From NCBI GenBank assembly GCA_029782225.1, contig JAKOVF010000206.1:1-64000 (forward strand): a DNA stretch of 64,000 bases. The letters run 5' to 3'. The number at the start of each line of letters is the position of its first letter. The stretch's first letter is position 1. Under the pieces are notes generated by a model. The model saw only the letters and a program-made list of their open reading frames with translations, was not told the DNA's origin and did no database searches. This DNA is from Chloroflexota bacterium. GTDB lineage: Bacteria; Chloroflexota; Anaerolineae; Anaerolineales; Villigracilaceae. Position numbers and translations under genes: made by a program. Of the stretch, positions 17,564-25,774 are shown piece by piece.

Positions 17564-18646
17564 ATGGACCTGGCCCTTGTTTCGCATGTATTTGAGACTC
17601 TTTGCATCCCTCCGCCCTCGAAGTTGACTCTGCTTGAAGCGCAGACTCTTTCATCCGCGCATGTCCCGCCTTTTCCGCCAGATGTGCCGGCTTTGATTAT
17701 CAGTATTGACTCACAGGAATTGGCCTTGCAAGTCAAGAAGGTGTTGCTTGCAGTTTATCCGCAGGAGCATGAAGTCAAAATTGTGGAAAATGGAAAGTGG
17801 AGCGATTTAAAGCTTGGGGGATTTGAAAGTTTTTCACCAAATGCCTGCCTTTATCTTCCTTCCCTCGGCGAAGGGACTTCCTTTGAATCGTTCGCTGAAA
17901 TTGTTGCTCATTTGCGCGCGCCGGAGGATGGCTGTCCGTGGGACAAGGAGCAGACTCACCAAACGCTGCGCACACATCTGCTGGAAGAATCCTATGAAAC
18001 TTTATCCGCAATGGATACCAATGATGTTGGTGCCATGCATGAGGAATTTGGGGATTTACTATTGCAGATCGTGCTGAATGCCCAAATTGCCTATCAAGAC
18101 CGTGAGTTTACGATGACGCAGGTCATCAAGAGCATTTATGACAAGATCATCCGTCGCCATCCGCATGTGTTTGGAGATGTGAAGCTGGATGGAGTGCAGG
18201 GAGTTCTCCAGAATTGGGAGAAATTAAAGGAACAAGAAAGAGGAAAAAAGAAAGAAGATAAGGGAATATTAGACGGTGTCCCCGCGGCGTTGCCTGCGTT
18301 GACCCAGGCACAGGAATATCAGGACCGCGCTGCACGCGTCGGTTTTGATTGGCCGGAGATTCAGGGCGTGCTGGACAAGGTCCGTGAGGAGATCACAGAG
18401 ATCGAAAAAGCCGAAAATCTCGTGGAAGTGACCGGCGAACTGGGCGATCTGTTTTTCGTCCTTGTCAACCTTGCCCGCTGGCGCAAAGTGGACGCCGAGT
18501 CAGCGCTGAGGGGGACGAATCTGAAATTCAAGAAGCGTTTTGCCTATGTGGAGCAAGGCGCAAAACAGCAGGCACGAAATCTATCTGAGATGACGCTGGA
18601 AGAGATGGATGCTTTTTGGAATGAGGCAAAGCAAAAAGGAATCTAG
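17564..18646 (+). CDS. mazG: MazG-type nucleoside triphosphate pyrophosphohydrolase with extra N-terminal domain
   Basis: MazG hydrolyses NTPs to NMP and PPi. With the start at ATG 17564 (AACGGAG just upstream) there are 360 residues. About 120 N-terminal residues resemble the tail of a tetrapyrrole-methylase-like domain as in YabN proteins, but no clear SAM motif is left. Two MazG repeats follow: EDGCPWDKEQTHQTLRTHLLEESYE with EEFGDLL, then VREEITEIEKAE with GELGDLFF. A longer reading from 17513 only translates the palindrome. Confidence 0.9.
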   Translation: MDLALVSHVFETLCIPPPSKLTLLEAQTLSSAHVPPFPPDVPALIISIDSQELALQVKKVLLAVYPQEHEVKIVENGKWSDLKLGGFESFSPNACLYLPSLGEGTSFESFAEIVAHLRAPEDGCPWDKEQTHQTLRTHLLEESYETLSAMDTNDVGAMHEEFGDLLLQIVLNAQIAYQDREFTMTQVIKSIYDKIIRRHPHVFGDVKLDGVQGVLQNWEKLKEQERGKKKEDKGILDGVPAALPALTQAQEYQDRAARVGFDWPEIQGVLDKVREEITEIEKAENLVEVTGELGDLFFVLVNLARWRKVDAESALRGTNLKFKKRFAYVEQGAKQQARNLSEMTLEEMDAFWNEAKQKGI

Positions 18647-18652
18647 GCCGCC

Positions 18653-19288
18653 TCATTGGTTTTGACAGGTGAACTTGTCGAGCGTTTCCTGGAATAACGG
18701 CGCGGCGGCTTCGGCCTGCGGCGTATAAGCTTTCCAGGCAAAGACGCGGTCACCGCAGGTCCAGGCGGCGGCAGCGCCAAAGGGGAGGACCGTCGTTGCG
18801 GTGGTGGTGATCGGGGTGTAGATCACGTTCATGTTGTGGATGAGTTTTACTTCCTGGTTGCCAGTTTTTGTATCAACTTTTGTGTCAATAACAGTATCCA
18901 GAAGAAACGAGGGGTCAGCCGTTCCGGGCGCATATTGCCAGATCACTTGAAGAAACAAGTTGCCATTCAGGGCAACGAGATACCCATCACTGTAGGAGCT
19001 TGTCACCGCGGTGTTTTGCACGGCGCGCTGATCAAAGAAGGATGTTTCCGGCGGATGCCCAATGCAGAACTGGTATTCACAGAACAGACCGACCAGGCTG
19101 AACGGAGTGGGAGAAGGATAGGGCGTGGAGCGCGGGGCTTCTGTCGGCGCGGGCAGTGCCGCCAATGTCGCCGCGACGATCTGACGGATGGCTTCGTTTG
19201 GATCAGGAGTCTTCTTGGCGCCGCAGGCTGTCAATAAAACGGCGACCAGGACCAGGGTCCAGAAAAGACGCGAAAATTTTCTTGTCAT
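18653..19288 (-). CDS. Lipoprotein of unknown function
   Basis: The 211-residue protein starts with a lipoprotein signal (VLVAVLLTAC, Cys at residue 21 or 22). A Pro/Thr/Ser-rich linker with TPYPSPTPF follows, typical of surface lipoproteins in Chloroflexota. The remaining 150 residues contain two Cys (CEYQFC, then WTCGD and FTCQNQ) that may form disulfides. No enzyme motif is visible. It is downstream of nirK on the same strand but separated by a strong terminator, and its stop lies 7 bp from the convergent mazG stop. Confidence 0.75.
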   Translation of the reverse strand: MTRKFSRLFWTLVLVAVLLTACGAKKTPDPNEAIRQIVAATLAALPAPTEAPRSTPYPSPTPFSLVGLFCEYQFCIGHPPETSFFDQRAVQNTAVTSSYSDGYLVALNGNLFLQVIWQYAPGTADPSFLLDTVIDTKVDTKTGNQEVKLIHNMNVIYTPITTTATTVLPFGAAAAWTCGDRVFAWKAYTPQAEAAAPLFQETLDKFTCQNQ

Positions 19289-19310
19289 GGAAAAGAATTA
19301 TAAATGCAAA

Positions 19311-19335
19311 AAGCCCTGTCACAGGGACAGGGCTT
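19311..19335 (-). terminator. Rho-independent terminator after nirK
   Basis: On the - strand AAGCCCTGTC and GACAGGGCTT form a 10-bp stem around a 5-nt loop, followed by TTT and an AT-rich stretch. It lies 18 bp downstream of the nirK stop. Confidence 0.85.
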
Positions 19336-19352
19336 GGGGTTGTTAGTTCGTT

Positions 19353-21155
19353 CTAATGTCCGCTTCCAGGCATGGGTGTGCCGTCAAAGATTTCAGGAGC
19401 AGCAGGACCATCCACCATGAGATAGCCGGCCAGGCCGCGCTGTAAACGTGCGAGGGCGTGGTCCACAAGGATGTAGCGTCCCGGCACCTGCAACTGCATT
19501 TCGACAATGGTCGCGCCACCGGGCGGAACCAGCGTGGTTTGAACGTTGGTCAGGGGATCACTCGTGACCGATGCGAGGTTGTAGACCCGGTCAAAGATCT
19601 CACCGATCACGTGGAAGGATGAGGTTTTGTTCGGGCCGCCGACGCCAAAGAAAATGCGGATGGTCTCGCCGACGTTGGCCTTGAGTGGGGCAGTGGTGGT
19701 GAGAGCACCGACATTTCCATTAAGCACATAGTAGTCCGGTGTCTCGTTAAGTAGTTTGTCGGTATCCGGCATCTGCATACCCTGGTCGCCAAACTTGCCA
19801 GTGGTGTAAATCTCGCCTTGCATCACGTAAAATTCGCGGTCCACTTTGGGCAGTCCCCCCTCAGGTTCGACCAGGATCATGCCATACATACCGTTGGCGA
19901 TATGTTCGGCCACCATGGGTGTGGCGCAGTGATAGACATACAATCCCGGGTTCAAGGCCTTGAAGGTAAACATCGTTTCTTTTCCGGGTTCCGTGGGAGT
20001 GAAGACTGCACCGCCGCCCGGCCCGGTGACTGCGTGGAAGTCAACCGAATGATTCATCGTGCTGCTGGCATTGTTCTTGAAATGAACTTCAACTGTGTCA
20101 CCAACGCGCACACGGAAGAATGGACCGGGGACCTTGCCGTTGAAGGTCCAGTACGGGAAGGTTGTGCCGTCCGCAAGTTGACCGACCACTTCTATTGCTT
20201 CCAGGTCAATGCGGACAGTAGTGGGTTCACGGTTGCCAAGCGGGGCAGGCAGGTCGGTGGGATCGCGGACGATGTTTGCGCCCGTCGTGGGAGCCTGTGC
20301 CGTGGCAGTCGGAGCCGCAGATGCAACACCTGCATCTGAATACGCTCCACCCGGCAGACGGCTTAGATATCCAACAATACTGTTAATCTCGTCCTGGGTC
20401 AAAGTCTGCGACAGAGTGGTCGGCATGACGTTTGCCGGGCATGGACCCATTGGGCAGTCAGGCGAAACGAAAGCACCGGGGTTCACGATGGATTCATGCA
20501 GATAATCTTCAGGTGTTTTGGCCGAACCGGTATAGGTGCTGTCGGCGACGCGCTGCGATGCCGTGTTCCCTATGTTTGTCAGGTCCGGGCCAACCATTCC
20601 TTTGGCGTTGGGAATACCGGGGATCGTGTGGCAGCTTCCGCACGTGCCCTTTTGGAACGCGGTCAGCACTGCGGGGTCCGGAGCCGACGCGTTCTGAACA
20701 GGTACATTATTGGCAGATACATCGCTGGCCGGCTGACTGGCCTGGGGCGCACCAACCTGCAAGACACCTTGCATGCCTAATTTGGCATTGTTGCCGACGC
20801 CGTCAATGTACTCCAGGGACACATCCCTGTATGGAACGGTAAAGGTGACCGAGACGGTCTGGCCCTTTTCTTTCACAACATCCGTGCTGGCCCTGAGCGC
20901 CGGGAAACTCAGGCTGTGCTGGCCCATGCCGCCGTTGATGAGTGTGACTGTGATAGTCTCGCCCGGATCCGCGCTTAGGGTCGGGTTGGTCTGACCGTTG
21001 ATCTCATCGCTCACGCCGAGGAACATGAGCTTGCCGTCCTTCAGATCAGTTGTCAGAACATATTCCTTGCCGCTCAGGTTTGCGACAGCACCTGCGCATG
21101 CGGTTATCAGGAGTGCTCCCAATAGGAATAGGATGAGTACTTTAAAGACTTTCAT
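19353..21155 (-). CDS. nirK: Copper nitrite reductase fused to cupredoxin and cytochrome c, lipoprotein
   Basis: The 600-residue protein reduces nitrite to NO at the outer face of the membrane. Start ATG 21155 follows AAAGGAG. Residues 1-20 are a lipoprotein signal (LLITAC). Residues 40-135 form a cupredoxin fold that keeps His80 and Met128 but lacks the usual Cys and His. Residues 160-265 are a cytochrome c (CGSCH at 172-176, likely axial Met244). Residues 310-585 are the NirK core with type 1 copper His369, Cys410, His418, Met423; type 2 copper His374, His409, His566; and catalytic Asp372 and His515. All core ligands are present. It overlaps the DUF1858 gene by 14 bp. Confidence 0.93.
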   Translation of the reverse strand: MKVFKVLILFLLGALLITACAGAVANLSGKEYVLTTDLKDGKLMFLGVSDEINGQTNPTLSADPGETITVTLINGGMGQHSLSFPALRASTDVVKEKGQTVSVTFTVPYRDVSLEYIDGVGNNAKLGMQGVLQVGAPQASQPASDVSANNVPVQNASAPDPAVLTAFQKGTCGSCHTIPGIPNAKGMVGPDLTNIGNTASQRVADSTYTGSAKTPEDYLHESIVNPGAFVSPDCPMGPCPANVMPTTLSQTLTQDEINSIVGYLSRLPGGAYSDAGVASAAPTATAQAPTTGANIVRDPTDLPAPLGNREPTTVRIDLEAIEVVGQLADGTTFPYWTFNGKVPGPFFRVRVGDTVEVHFKNNASSTMNHSVDFHAVTGPGGGAVFTPTEPGKETMFTFKALNPGLYVYHCATPMVAEHIANGMYGMILVEPEGGLPKVDREFYVMQGEIYTTGKFGDQGMQMPDTDKLLNETPDYYVLNGNVGALTTTAPLKANVGETIRIFFGVGGPNKTSSFHVIGEIFDRVYNLASVTSDPLTNVQTTLVPPGGATIVEMQLQVPGRYILVDHALARLQRGLAGYLMVDGPAAPEIFDGTPMPGSGH

Positions 21156-21378
21156 TTGTGTTACTCCTTTGACTTGATCGAATGATTTCATTTAGATTTT
21201 CCAAAAATGGTTCCAACTCCAACTCATAGTTGTCCGCTACGTCTTTAAGCGCGCACAGACGCGCAAGGTAACAGCCAATGCAGGCCGTCCGGTGGTCAAC
21301 GAAAAGCCTGGCTGCCATTGGCGTGGAATTCAAGGCGTCTGCTACACTTGTTTCTGAAGTTGCCAGAAAATCGTTCAT
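21142..21378 (-). CDS. DUF1858-type small protein upstream of nirK
   Basis: With ATG 21378 the protein has 78 residues and matches the short DUF1858 domain: SVADALNSTPMAARLFVDH followed by the paired cysteines ACIGCYLARLC and a DVADNYELELEPFLENLNEI helix. Such proteins are thought to bind a redox cluster or form a redox disulfide and often sit beside denitrification or hybrid-cluster genes. Its function is not established. The end overlaps the nirK start, implying coupling. An earlier ATG at 21408 adds ten residues and abuts the palindromic operator, so it is less likely. Confidence 0.8.
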   Translation of the reverse strand: MNDFLATSETSVADALNSTPMAARLFVDHRTACIGCYLARLCALKDVADNYELELEPFLENLNEIIRSSQRSNTNESL

Positions 21379-21383
21379 CGTGG

Positions 21384-21430
21384 ATATAAAATATCCTGTT
21401 TTCCCCATTCTGTCTTTGCGCTAGCGCAAA
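21384..21430 (-). promoter_or_regulatory. Candidate class II Crp/Fnr promoter of the DUF1858-nirK operon
   Basis: TTTGCGCTAGCGCAAA (21415-21430) is a perfect 16-bp palindrome that fits the Crp/Fnr layout TTGxx-N4-xxCAA. On the - strand TATTTT (21393-21388) can serve as -10, with a start near 21381. That places the palindrome centre about 41.5 bases upstream, the textbook class II position. The mRNA would then be nearly leaderless at ATG 21378. Confidence 0.6.
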
Positions 21431-21545
21431 TAGGCCAAACCAATTCCTTGCGCTGCGAAGTCCAGCGCTCTTCTGCGCAGCGGAGGGATCGTGTTCGTTA
21501 GCGCCGCAGCCGATGCGCGTCCAGTTTGAAAGGATAATTTCCTTT

Positions 21546-21640
21546 GGAACGTGCCCTTCGATTGCGCTGCGCTCCACTCACATCGTCCCGACACCGTACC
21601 TGCGTTCGGTGCAGGTGTGCCCTTCGGGAGGGCGAACGAG
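21546..21640. repeat. Nested palindromic element after the Crp/Fnr gene
   Basis: Directly after the regulator stop on the - strand lie GCCCTcccgAAGGGC and CCTGCaccgaacGCAGG hairpins. They are followed by ATGTGAGTGGAGCGCAGCGC, a string similar to one at 22858-22875. The rest of the 21431-21528 stretch shows only degenerate GCGC-rich repeats. AAAGGA-TAATT-TCCTTT (21529-21545) is a further small inverted repeat. Confidence 0.45.
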
Positions 21641-22333
21641 CTATTCCAACTCTTCGGCAATTTGCACCAATCCGTGAGGATTGCGGATCAGGACCCGCTC
21701 GCGGCCTGTTTCCACTAAATCATGTTTTTCCCACTCTGAGAGCACCCGGCTGACGGTGTAGAGCGTGGTACCGGACATCTCCGCCAGGTCCTGTCGCGTG
21801 AACGCCAGTTCGATCTTCCCATCTTTTGTTTTCGTACCCATTTGCCCGGTGAGACGTAACACGGCGCGCGCAATTCGTCGCTCTACTTTTTCGGTGGCAA
21901 GCTCGCGGTAGCGTTCCTGCATTTCCTGGAGGTATGTTGTCATCAACTTCATCAATTCAAACGACAAATAGGGACGCGTTTCCATCATATCGTGCAAAGT
22001 TTCGCTTTTGATCGCCAGGGCACTGCTTTGCTCAAGCGCCTGCGCGCTGGCGGGGTACGTAGCGTTCTCACGGACAGATCCCAGGGCGCCGAAAGTCTGC
22101 CATTCGTTGATCGTCCGTAAATTAACCTGCTGGCCCGCGCGGTTGGTCTGCATGAGTTTTGCGCGGCCTGAGGTCAAAATGTAGACATGCCGGGCAGGGT
22201 CACCCTGCAAGAAGAAGAATTCTCCCTCTTCGACGGATCGCTCGATCCCATTTTGAACCAACAGCCTGAGATCATCATCCGTAGCCTGGTGGAACATATC
22301 GGTCTGGCGCAAACGCAAAGGGTCAACGGGCAT
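21641..22333 (-). CDS. Crp/Fnr family transcriptional regulator
   Basis: The 230 residues have an N-terminal cyclic-nucleotide-type sensor fold (GEFFFLQGDPARHVYILTSGRAKLM in parts), a long dimer helix and a C-terminal winged helix. The recognition helix lies in FTRQDLAEMSGTTLYTVSRVLSEWEKH. There are no cysteines, so an Fe-S cluster as in Fnr is ruled out; an NO/heme or other ligand (Dnr-like) is possible. It sits just upstream of DUF1858-nirK on the same strand and is the obvious candidate to bind the palindrome at 21415-21430. Confidence 0.92.
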   Translation of the reverse strand: MPVDPLRLRQTDMFHQATDDDLRLLVQNGIERSVEEGEFFFLQGDPARHVYILTSGRAKLMQTNRAGQQVNLRTINEWQTFGALGSVRENATYPASAQALEQSSALAIKSETLHDMMETRPYLSFELMKLMTTYLQEMQERYRELATEKVERRIARAVLRLTGQMGTKTKDGKIELAFTRQDLAEMSGTTLYTVSRVLSEWEKHDLVETGRERVLIRNPHGLVQIAEELE

Positions 22334-22453
22334 GGGACAATTCTACCGCTAATGGGACAAATCAAGGCGAATATGACAAATTTCCAGTGGAAAGGTGACA
22401 TTTTTGCCCACTCCGCTTCTTGACAGCCCATGGTGTGGGAGGGTATCATCCGG

Positions 22454-22483
22454 TTGTCCCCACCCCCCTGGGGGGGGTAAGAT
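22454..22483 (+). promoter_or_regulatory. csoR promoter with GC-rich CsoR operator in the spacer
   Basis: TTGTCC (22454-22459) and TAAGAT (22478-22483) are spaced by 18 bp. The spacer carries CCCCACCCCCCTGGGGGGGG, a C-run/G-run dyad of the type bound by CsoR and related copper or sulfur repressors. Binding there would block RNA polymerase, giving autorepression that copper relieves. Confidence 0.7.
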
Positions 22484-22519
22484 TTACTGGTGAGTCACTC
22501 TCTGAAAGATAGAGGAACT

Positions 22520-22792
22520 ATGGAATACGATACCAACAGCCTGCGACGTTTGAAAACCATTGAAGGGCACCTGCGCGGTGTTATCCGCATGGTGGAGGAG
22601 GATGCCTATTGCATTGACGTGATCCGCCAGATCCAGGCGGTGGAGGCAGCCCTGAACAAGGTCAGCGCACAAATATTGGAGGGACACCTGAATTCCTGCG
22701 TCACCACCGCCATCAAGGGAAATGATCCCAAAGAACGCGAACGCGTGCTGAAGGAAATCACCGAAGTTTTTGAGATGTCTACGAAAGTGTAA
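22520..22792 (+). CDS. csoR: CsoR-type copper-sensing repressor
   Basis: With ATG 22520 (AGAGGA upstream) it has 90 residues. The all-helical fold carries LRRLKTIEGHLRGVIRMVEEDAYC and the copper ligand set Cys31, His56 and Cys60 (EGHLNSC), as in copper-sensing CsoR rather than CstR (two Cys) or RcnR. It is divergent from the Crp/Fnr gene and leads into copZ and copA. Copper binding should release it from the dyad in its promoter. Confidence 0.9.
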   Translation: MEYDTNSLRRLKTIEGHLRGVIRMVEEDAYCIDVIRQIQAVEAALNKVSAQILEGHLNSCVTTAIKGNDPKERERVLKEITEVFEMSTKV

Positions 22793-22797
22793 TCATT

Positions 22798-22960
22798 CAT
22801 CCTCCCGAAGGCCGTTTCACCCCGTCGGGCTCACGGCCCGAACAGGGACAGCGGGAGGATGTGAGCGGAGCGACAAGTAAAGAGCGCGGTCTAAGGACGC
22901 CATTACCGAAGCACTTTGACTACGCTTCCCAAAAGAGCATTGGGACTACGCAGCGCGAAG
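22798..22960. repeat. Imperfect palindromic stretch between csoR and copZ
   Basis: CCTCCCG near 22801 and CGGGAGG near 22852 frame a stem-loop. It contains the ATGTGAGCGGAGCG string shared with the element after the Crp/Fnr gene. Further on, GACTACGCTTCCC and GGGACTACGCAGCG form direct and inverted partial repeats. No good coding frame covers it, and no terminator with a T-tract is seen. Confidence 0.45.
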
Positions 22961-22989
22961 AAACCAAAAATTCCAAAGGAGAAAAAATC

Positions 22990-23208
22990 ATGACTACAGT
23001 TACTTATACCGTTCCAGCCATTCATTGCGGACATTGTACTCACACCATCGAAATGGAAGTGAGTGAGTTACAGGGAGTCAAATCTGTGAAGGCAGACCAG
23101 AACACCAAGAAGGTTGAAATTACCTTCGAGGCGCCCGCAAACGAGGAGAAGATCAAGGCTTTGCTGGCTGAGATTGATTATCCGGCCGAGGGTTTGCTTT
23201 CCTTGTAA
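22990..23208 (+). CDS. copZ: Copper chaperone, HMA domain (CopZ-like)
   Basis: The 72-residue protein is a single heavy-metal-associated domain. Its metal loop reads IHCGHCTHTI, with Cys-x-x-Cys preceded by His instead of the common GMTC. It should carry Cu(I) to CopA encoded next door. AAAGGAG precedes ATG 22990. A longer frame from 22861 covers repeat DNA only. The protein likely acts in the cytoplasm under CsoR control. Confidence 0.92.
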   Translation: MTTVTYTVPAIHCGHCTHTIEMEVSELQGVKSVKADQNTKKVEITFEAPANEEKIKALLAEIDYPAEGLLSL

Positions 23209-23227
23209 GCTTACAGGAAACTTTTAC

Positions 23228-23253
23228 AGGGTGCAGGCTTCAGTCTGCACCCT
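23228..23253 (+). terminator. Intercistronic hairpin between copZ and copA
   Basis: AGGGTGCAG (23228-23236) and CTGCACCCT (23245-23253) form a perfect 9-bp stem around an 8-nt loop, followed by TTAAAAT. The weak T-tract suggests partial termination or mRNA processing that would keep chaperone mRNA above pump mRNA. Confidence 0.6.
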
Positions 23254-23286
23254 TAAAATCAGAACGTTTGTATTGAGAAGGCTCTA

Positions 23287-25752
23287 ATGTCTGAAACAAA
23301 ACAATTAACTTTACCCATCACCGGCATGACCTGTGCCAACTGTGTTGCAACGGTTGAGCGGAATCTCAAGAAGCTCGATGGCGTGAACACGGCAATAGTC
23401 AATCTTTCGTCCGAACGTGCGACGGTTGAGTTCGATGCGGCCAAGCTCGGACTCGGAGACATGATCGCTCGTGTCAATCGCGCGGGATACGGCGTTGCTA
23501 CCGGCGAGGCCGACCTCATCATCAAGCGTCTTGCGGATGATAACGATGCCCGTCGTTTGGAAAAGGCGCTCACGAATCTCGAAGGCGTGCTTGAAGCACA
23601 AGTCACTTACACCACCGAAAAGGCACGCGTGAAATATGTGCCGACGATTGTCACACAGGCCGAGTTGCGCCGTGCGGTGGCGGCTGCTGGTTTTGAAGCG
23701 GTCGAATTGGGCGGTCAAGCTGAAGATGCGGAAGCCAAAGCCCGCGAGCATGAGATCAATGAACAACGCCGCCTGCTCATCACTGGCTTGATCTTTACAG
23801 TGCCTCTGTTCCTGTTCGCCATGGCACGTGACTTTGGGTTGCTGCCTGCGATGTTCTATGAAACGGCGGCGATGGGTGGCATGGAACGCGTACCTGCACC
23901 TTGGACAAACTGGATCATGCTTGCGCTCGCGACGCCTGTACAATTCTATGTGGGCTGGCAATATTACGTGGGCGCGTTCAAGGCACTGCGGAACAAATCT
24001 GCCAACATGGACGTGCTCATTGCCATGGGTTCATCAGCCGCGTATTTCTATTCATTGCCGATCACATTTGGATTGCTGGCCGGGCATGTCTATTTTGAGA
24101 CGGCGGCAGTCATCATCACGCTGATCAAGCTTGGAAAATTTCTGGAGGCTCGCGCCAAGGGCCGTACCTCCGAAGCGATCAAAAAGCTAATGGGACTGCG
24201 CGCCAAGACAGCCCGCGTCGTTCGTGCGGGACTTGAAGCTGAAGTGCCCGTGGACGATGTTCGCGTGAGCGATGTTGTTCTCGTCAAACCTGGTGAGACG
24301 ATTCCGGTGGATGGTGTTGTCATCGAGGGGCGAAGTGCCGTGGACGAATCCATGCTCACAGGCGAATCGCTCCCGGTCGAAAAGAAACCCGGCGACCCGG
24401 TCATCGGAGCGACGCTCAACAAGCTGGGGTTGCTCAAATTTGAGGCGACCAAAGTTGGAAAGGAAACAGCGCTGGCGCAGATCATCAAATTAGTGGAAGA
24501 CGCGCAGGGAAGCAAGGCACCGATCCAAAAGCTCGCAGATCAAGTCTCAGGGATTTTTGTGCCGGCTGTGATCGCGATTGCGGTGCTGACTTTTGCCGCG
24601 TGGTATTTCCTCGTGCCACAATTTCCTAATTACCAATTCACCGATTCCCGATTCACCGTTGCTCTTATCAACATGGTAGCCGTGCTGGTGATCGCCTGTC
24701 CGTGTGCGATGGGACTCGCAACCCCGACTGCTGTCATGGTTGGGACTGGTAAAGGTGCGGAAGCTGGCGTATTGTTCCGCAACAGTGAAGCCCTGGAACG
24801 CGCGGGCAAAGTTAGTGTAGTTGTTCTTGACAAGACCGGAACGATCACGAAAGGCCAACCGGCAGTAACGGATATAGTGGTCAGTCATCAGTCATCAGTG
24901 AGCAGTGAGCAGTTGTTGAGAGTCGCAGCTTCGGTTGAGAAGGGGAGTGAGCATCCGTTAGGTGAAGCGATTTGGGCTGAGGCAACGACTCGCGGCCTGG
25001 GGTTGGCGGAAGCGTCCGGGTTCAAAGCGGAGCCTGGTCATGGTGTGCAGGCCGAGGTCGGGGGAAGAAGCGTTGCTGTCGGTAACGTGCGAATGATGCA
25101 GACGAGAGGCTTTGCATTAAACGGACTTGAGTCCGAGGTCACGCGTCTGCAAGGTGAAGCCAAGACTGCCATGCTCGTCGCGATGGATGGAAAAGTGCAG
25201 GGTGTGATCGCCGTGGCGGACACGTTGAAGGAAGGCTCGAAGGAAGCGATTGAAGAACTGCACCGCATGGGGCTGAAGGTCGCGATGATCACGGGTGACA
25301 ACCAGAAGACCGCCGAAGCGATTGCAAAGCAGGTTGGCATTGACCAGGTGCTTGCCGAAGTTTTGCCGGAAGGCAAATCGGCTGAAGTGAAAAAGTTGCA
25401 GTCGGGTGAAAATGTGGTTGCTATGGTTGGCGACGGAGTGAACGACGCGCCGGCGCTGGCACAGGCAGATGTTGGCATTGCCATTGGTACTGGCACAGAT
25501 GTCGCCATGGCCGCCGCGCCTGTGACGTTGATGAGCGGTGACCTGCGCGGCGTTGCGCGTGCGATCTCGCTCTCTCGGAAAACGCTGAGAACGATCAAAC
25601 AAAACCTATTCTGGGCATTCTTCTACAATGTGATCCTGATCCCAGCGGCTGCGCTCGGATACTTGAACCCGATGCTGGCGGCGGGCGCAATGGCATTCAG
25701 CAGTGTCTTTGTAGTGAGCAACAGCCTGCGGTTACGCAAGGTAAAGATCTAG
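23287..25752 (+). CDS. copA: Copper-exporting P1B-type ATPase
   Basis: CopA pumps Cu(I) out of the cytoplasm. It has 821 residues. HMA1 carries GMTCANC (Cys16, Cys19); the second HMA fold (about residues 77-145) has lost its Cys pair. The core shows TGES, the CPC motif at residues 471-473, DKTGT at 515, SEHP and GDGVNDAP, plus C-terminal YN and MxxSS motifs of the Cu(I) subgroup. Heptamer repeat arrays lie in frame at 24625-24658 (outer loop before the CPC helix) and 24877-24912 (between DKTGT and SEHP). A surplus copper pump is expected to guard or supply the NirK system. Confidence 0.94.
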   Translation: MSETKQLTLPITGMTCANCVATVERNLKKLDGVNTAIVNLSSERATVEFDAAKLGLGDMIARVNRAGYGVATGEADLIIKRLADDNDARRLEKALTNLEGVLEAQVTYTTEKARVKYVPTIVTQAELRRAVAAAGFEAVELGGQAEDAEAKAREHEINEQRRLLITGLIFTVPLFLFAMARDFGLLPAMFYETAAMGGMERVPAPWTNWIMLALATPVQFYVGWQYYVGAFKALRNKSANMDVLIAMGSSAAYFYSLPITFGLLAGHVYFETAAVIITLIKLGKFLEARAKGRTSEAIKKLMGLRAKTARVVRAGLEAEVPVDDVRVSDVVLVKPGETIPVDGVVIEGRSAVDESMLTGESLPVEKKPGDPVIGATLNKLGLLKFEATKVGKETALAQIIKLVEDAQGSKAPIQKLADQVSGIFVPAVIAIAVLTFAAWYFLVPQFPNYQFTDSRFTVALINMVAVLVIACPCAMGLATPTAVMVGTGKGAEAGVLFRNSEALERAGKVSVVVLDKTGTITKGQPAVTDIVVSHQSSVSSEQLLRVAASVEKGSEHPLGEAIWAEATTRGLGLAEASGFKAEPGHGVQAEVGGRSVAVGNVRMMQTRGFALNGLESEVTRLQGEAKTAMLVAMDGKVQGVIAVADTLKEGSKEAIEELHRMGLKVAMITGDNQKTAEAIAKQVGIDQVLAEVLPEGKSAEVKKLQSGENVVAMVGDGVNDAPALAQADVGIAIGTGTDVAMAAAPVTLMSGDLRGVARAISLSRKTLRTIKQNLFWAFFYNVILIPAAALGYLNPMLAAGAMAFSSVFVVSNSLRLRKVKI
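24625..24658 (+). repeat. Heptamer-type array inside copA (outer loop)
   Basis: ATTACCA, ATTCACC, GATTCCC and GATTCAC follow in 7-bp steps and translate as [10 protein letters not shown] at about residues 450-459. The unit resembles the right arm of the palindrome at 17509-17545. The segment lies in the short extracytoplasmic loop before the CPC helix. Confidence 0.65.
24877..24912 (+). repeat. Heptamer array inside copA (nucleotide-binding domain)
   Basis: CAGTCAT twice and CAGTGAG twice run head to tail, followed by CAG. They translate as [10 protein letters not shown] in the surface segment between DKTGT and SEHP. The reading frame is kept on both sides. Confidence 0.75.
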
Positions 25753-25774
25753 CATCTTCATTGGACATTACAGC

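Noticed and set aside
19818-20842. Overlapping open frames on the + strand opposite nirK
   Set aside because: nirK keeps all ligands along the whole stretch; the opposite frames have no ribosome site or family marks.
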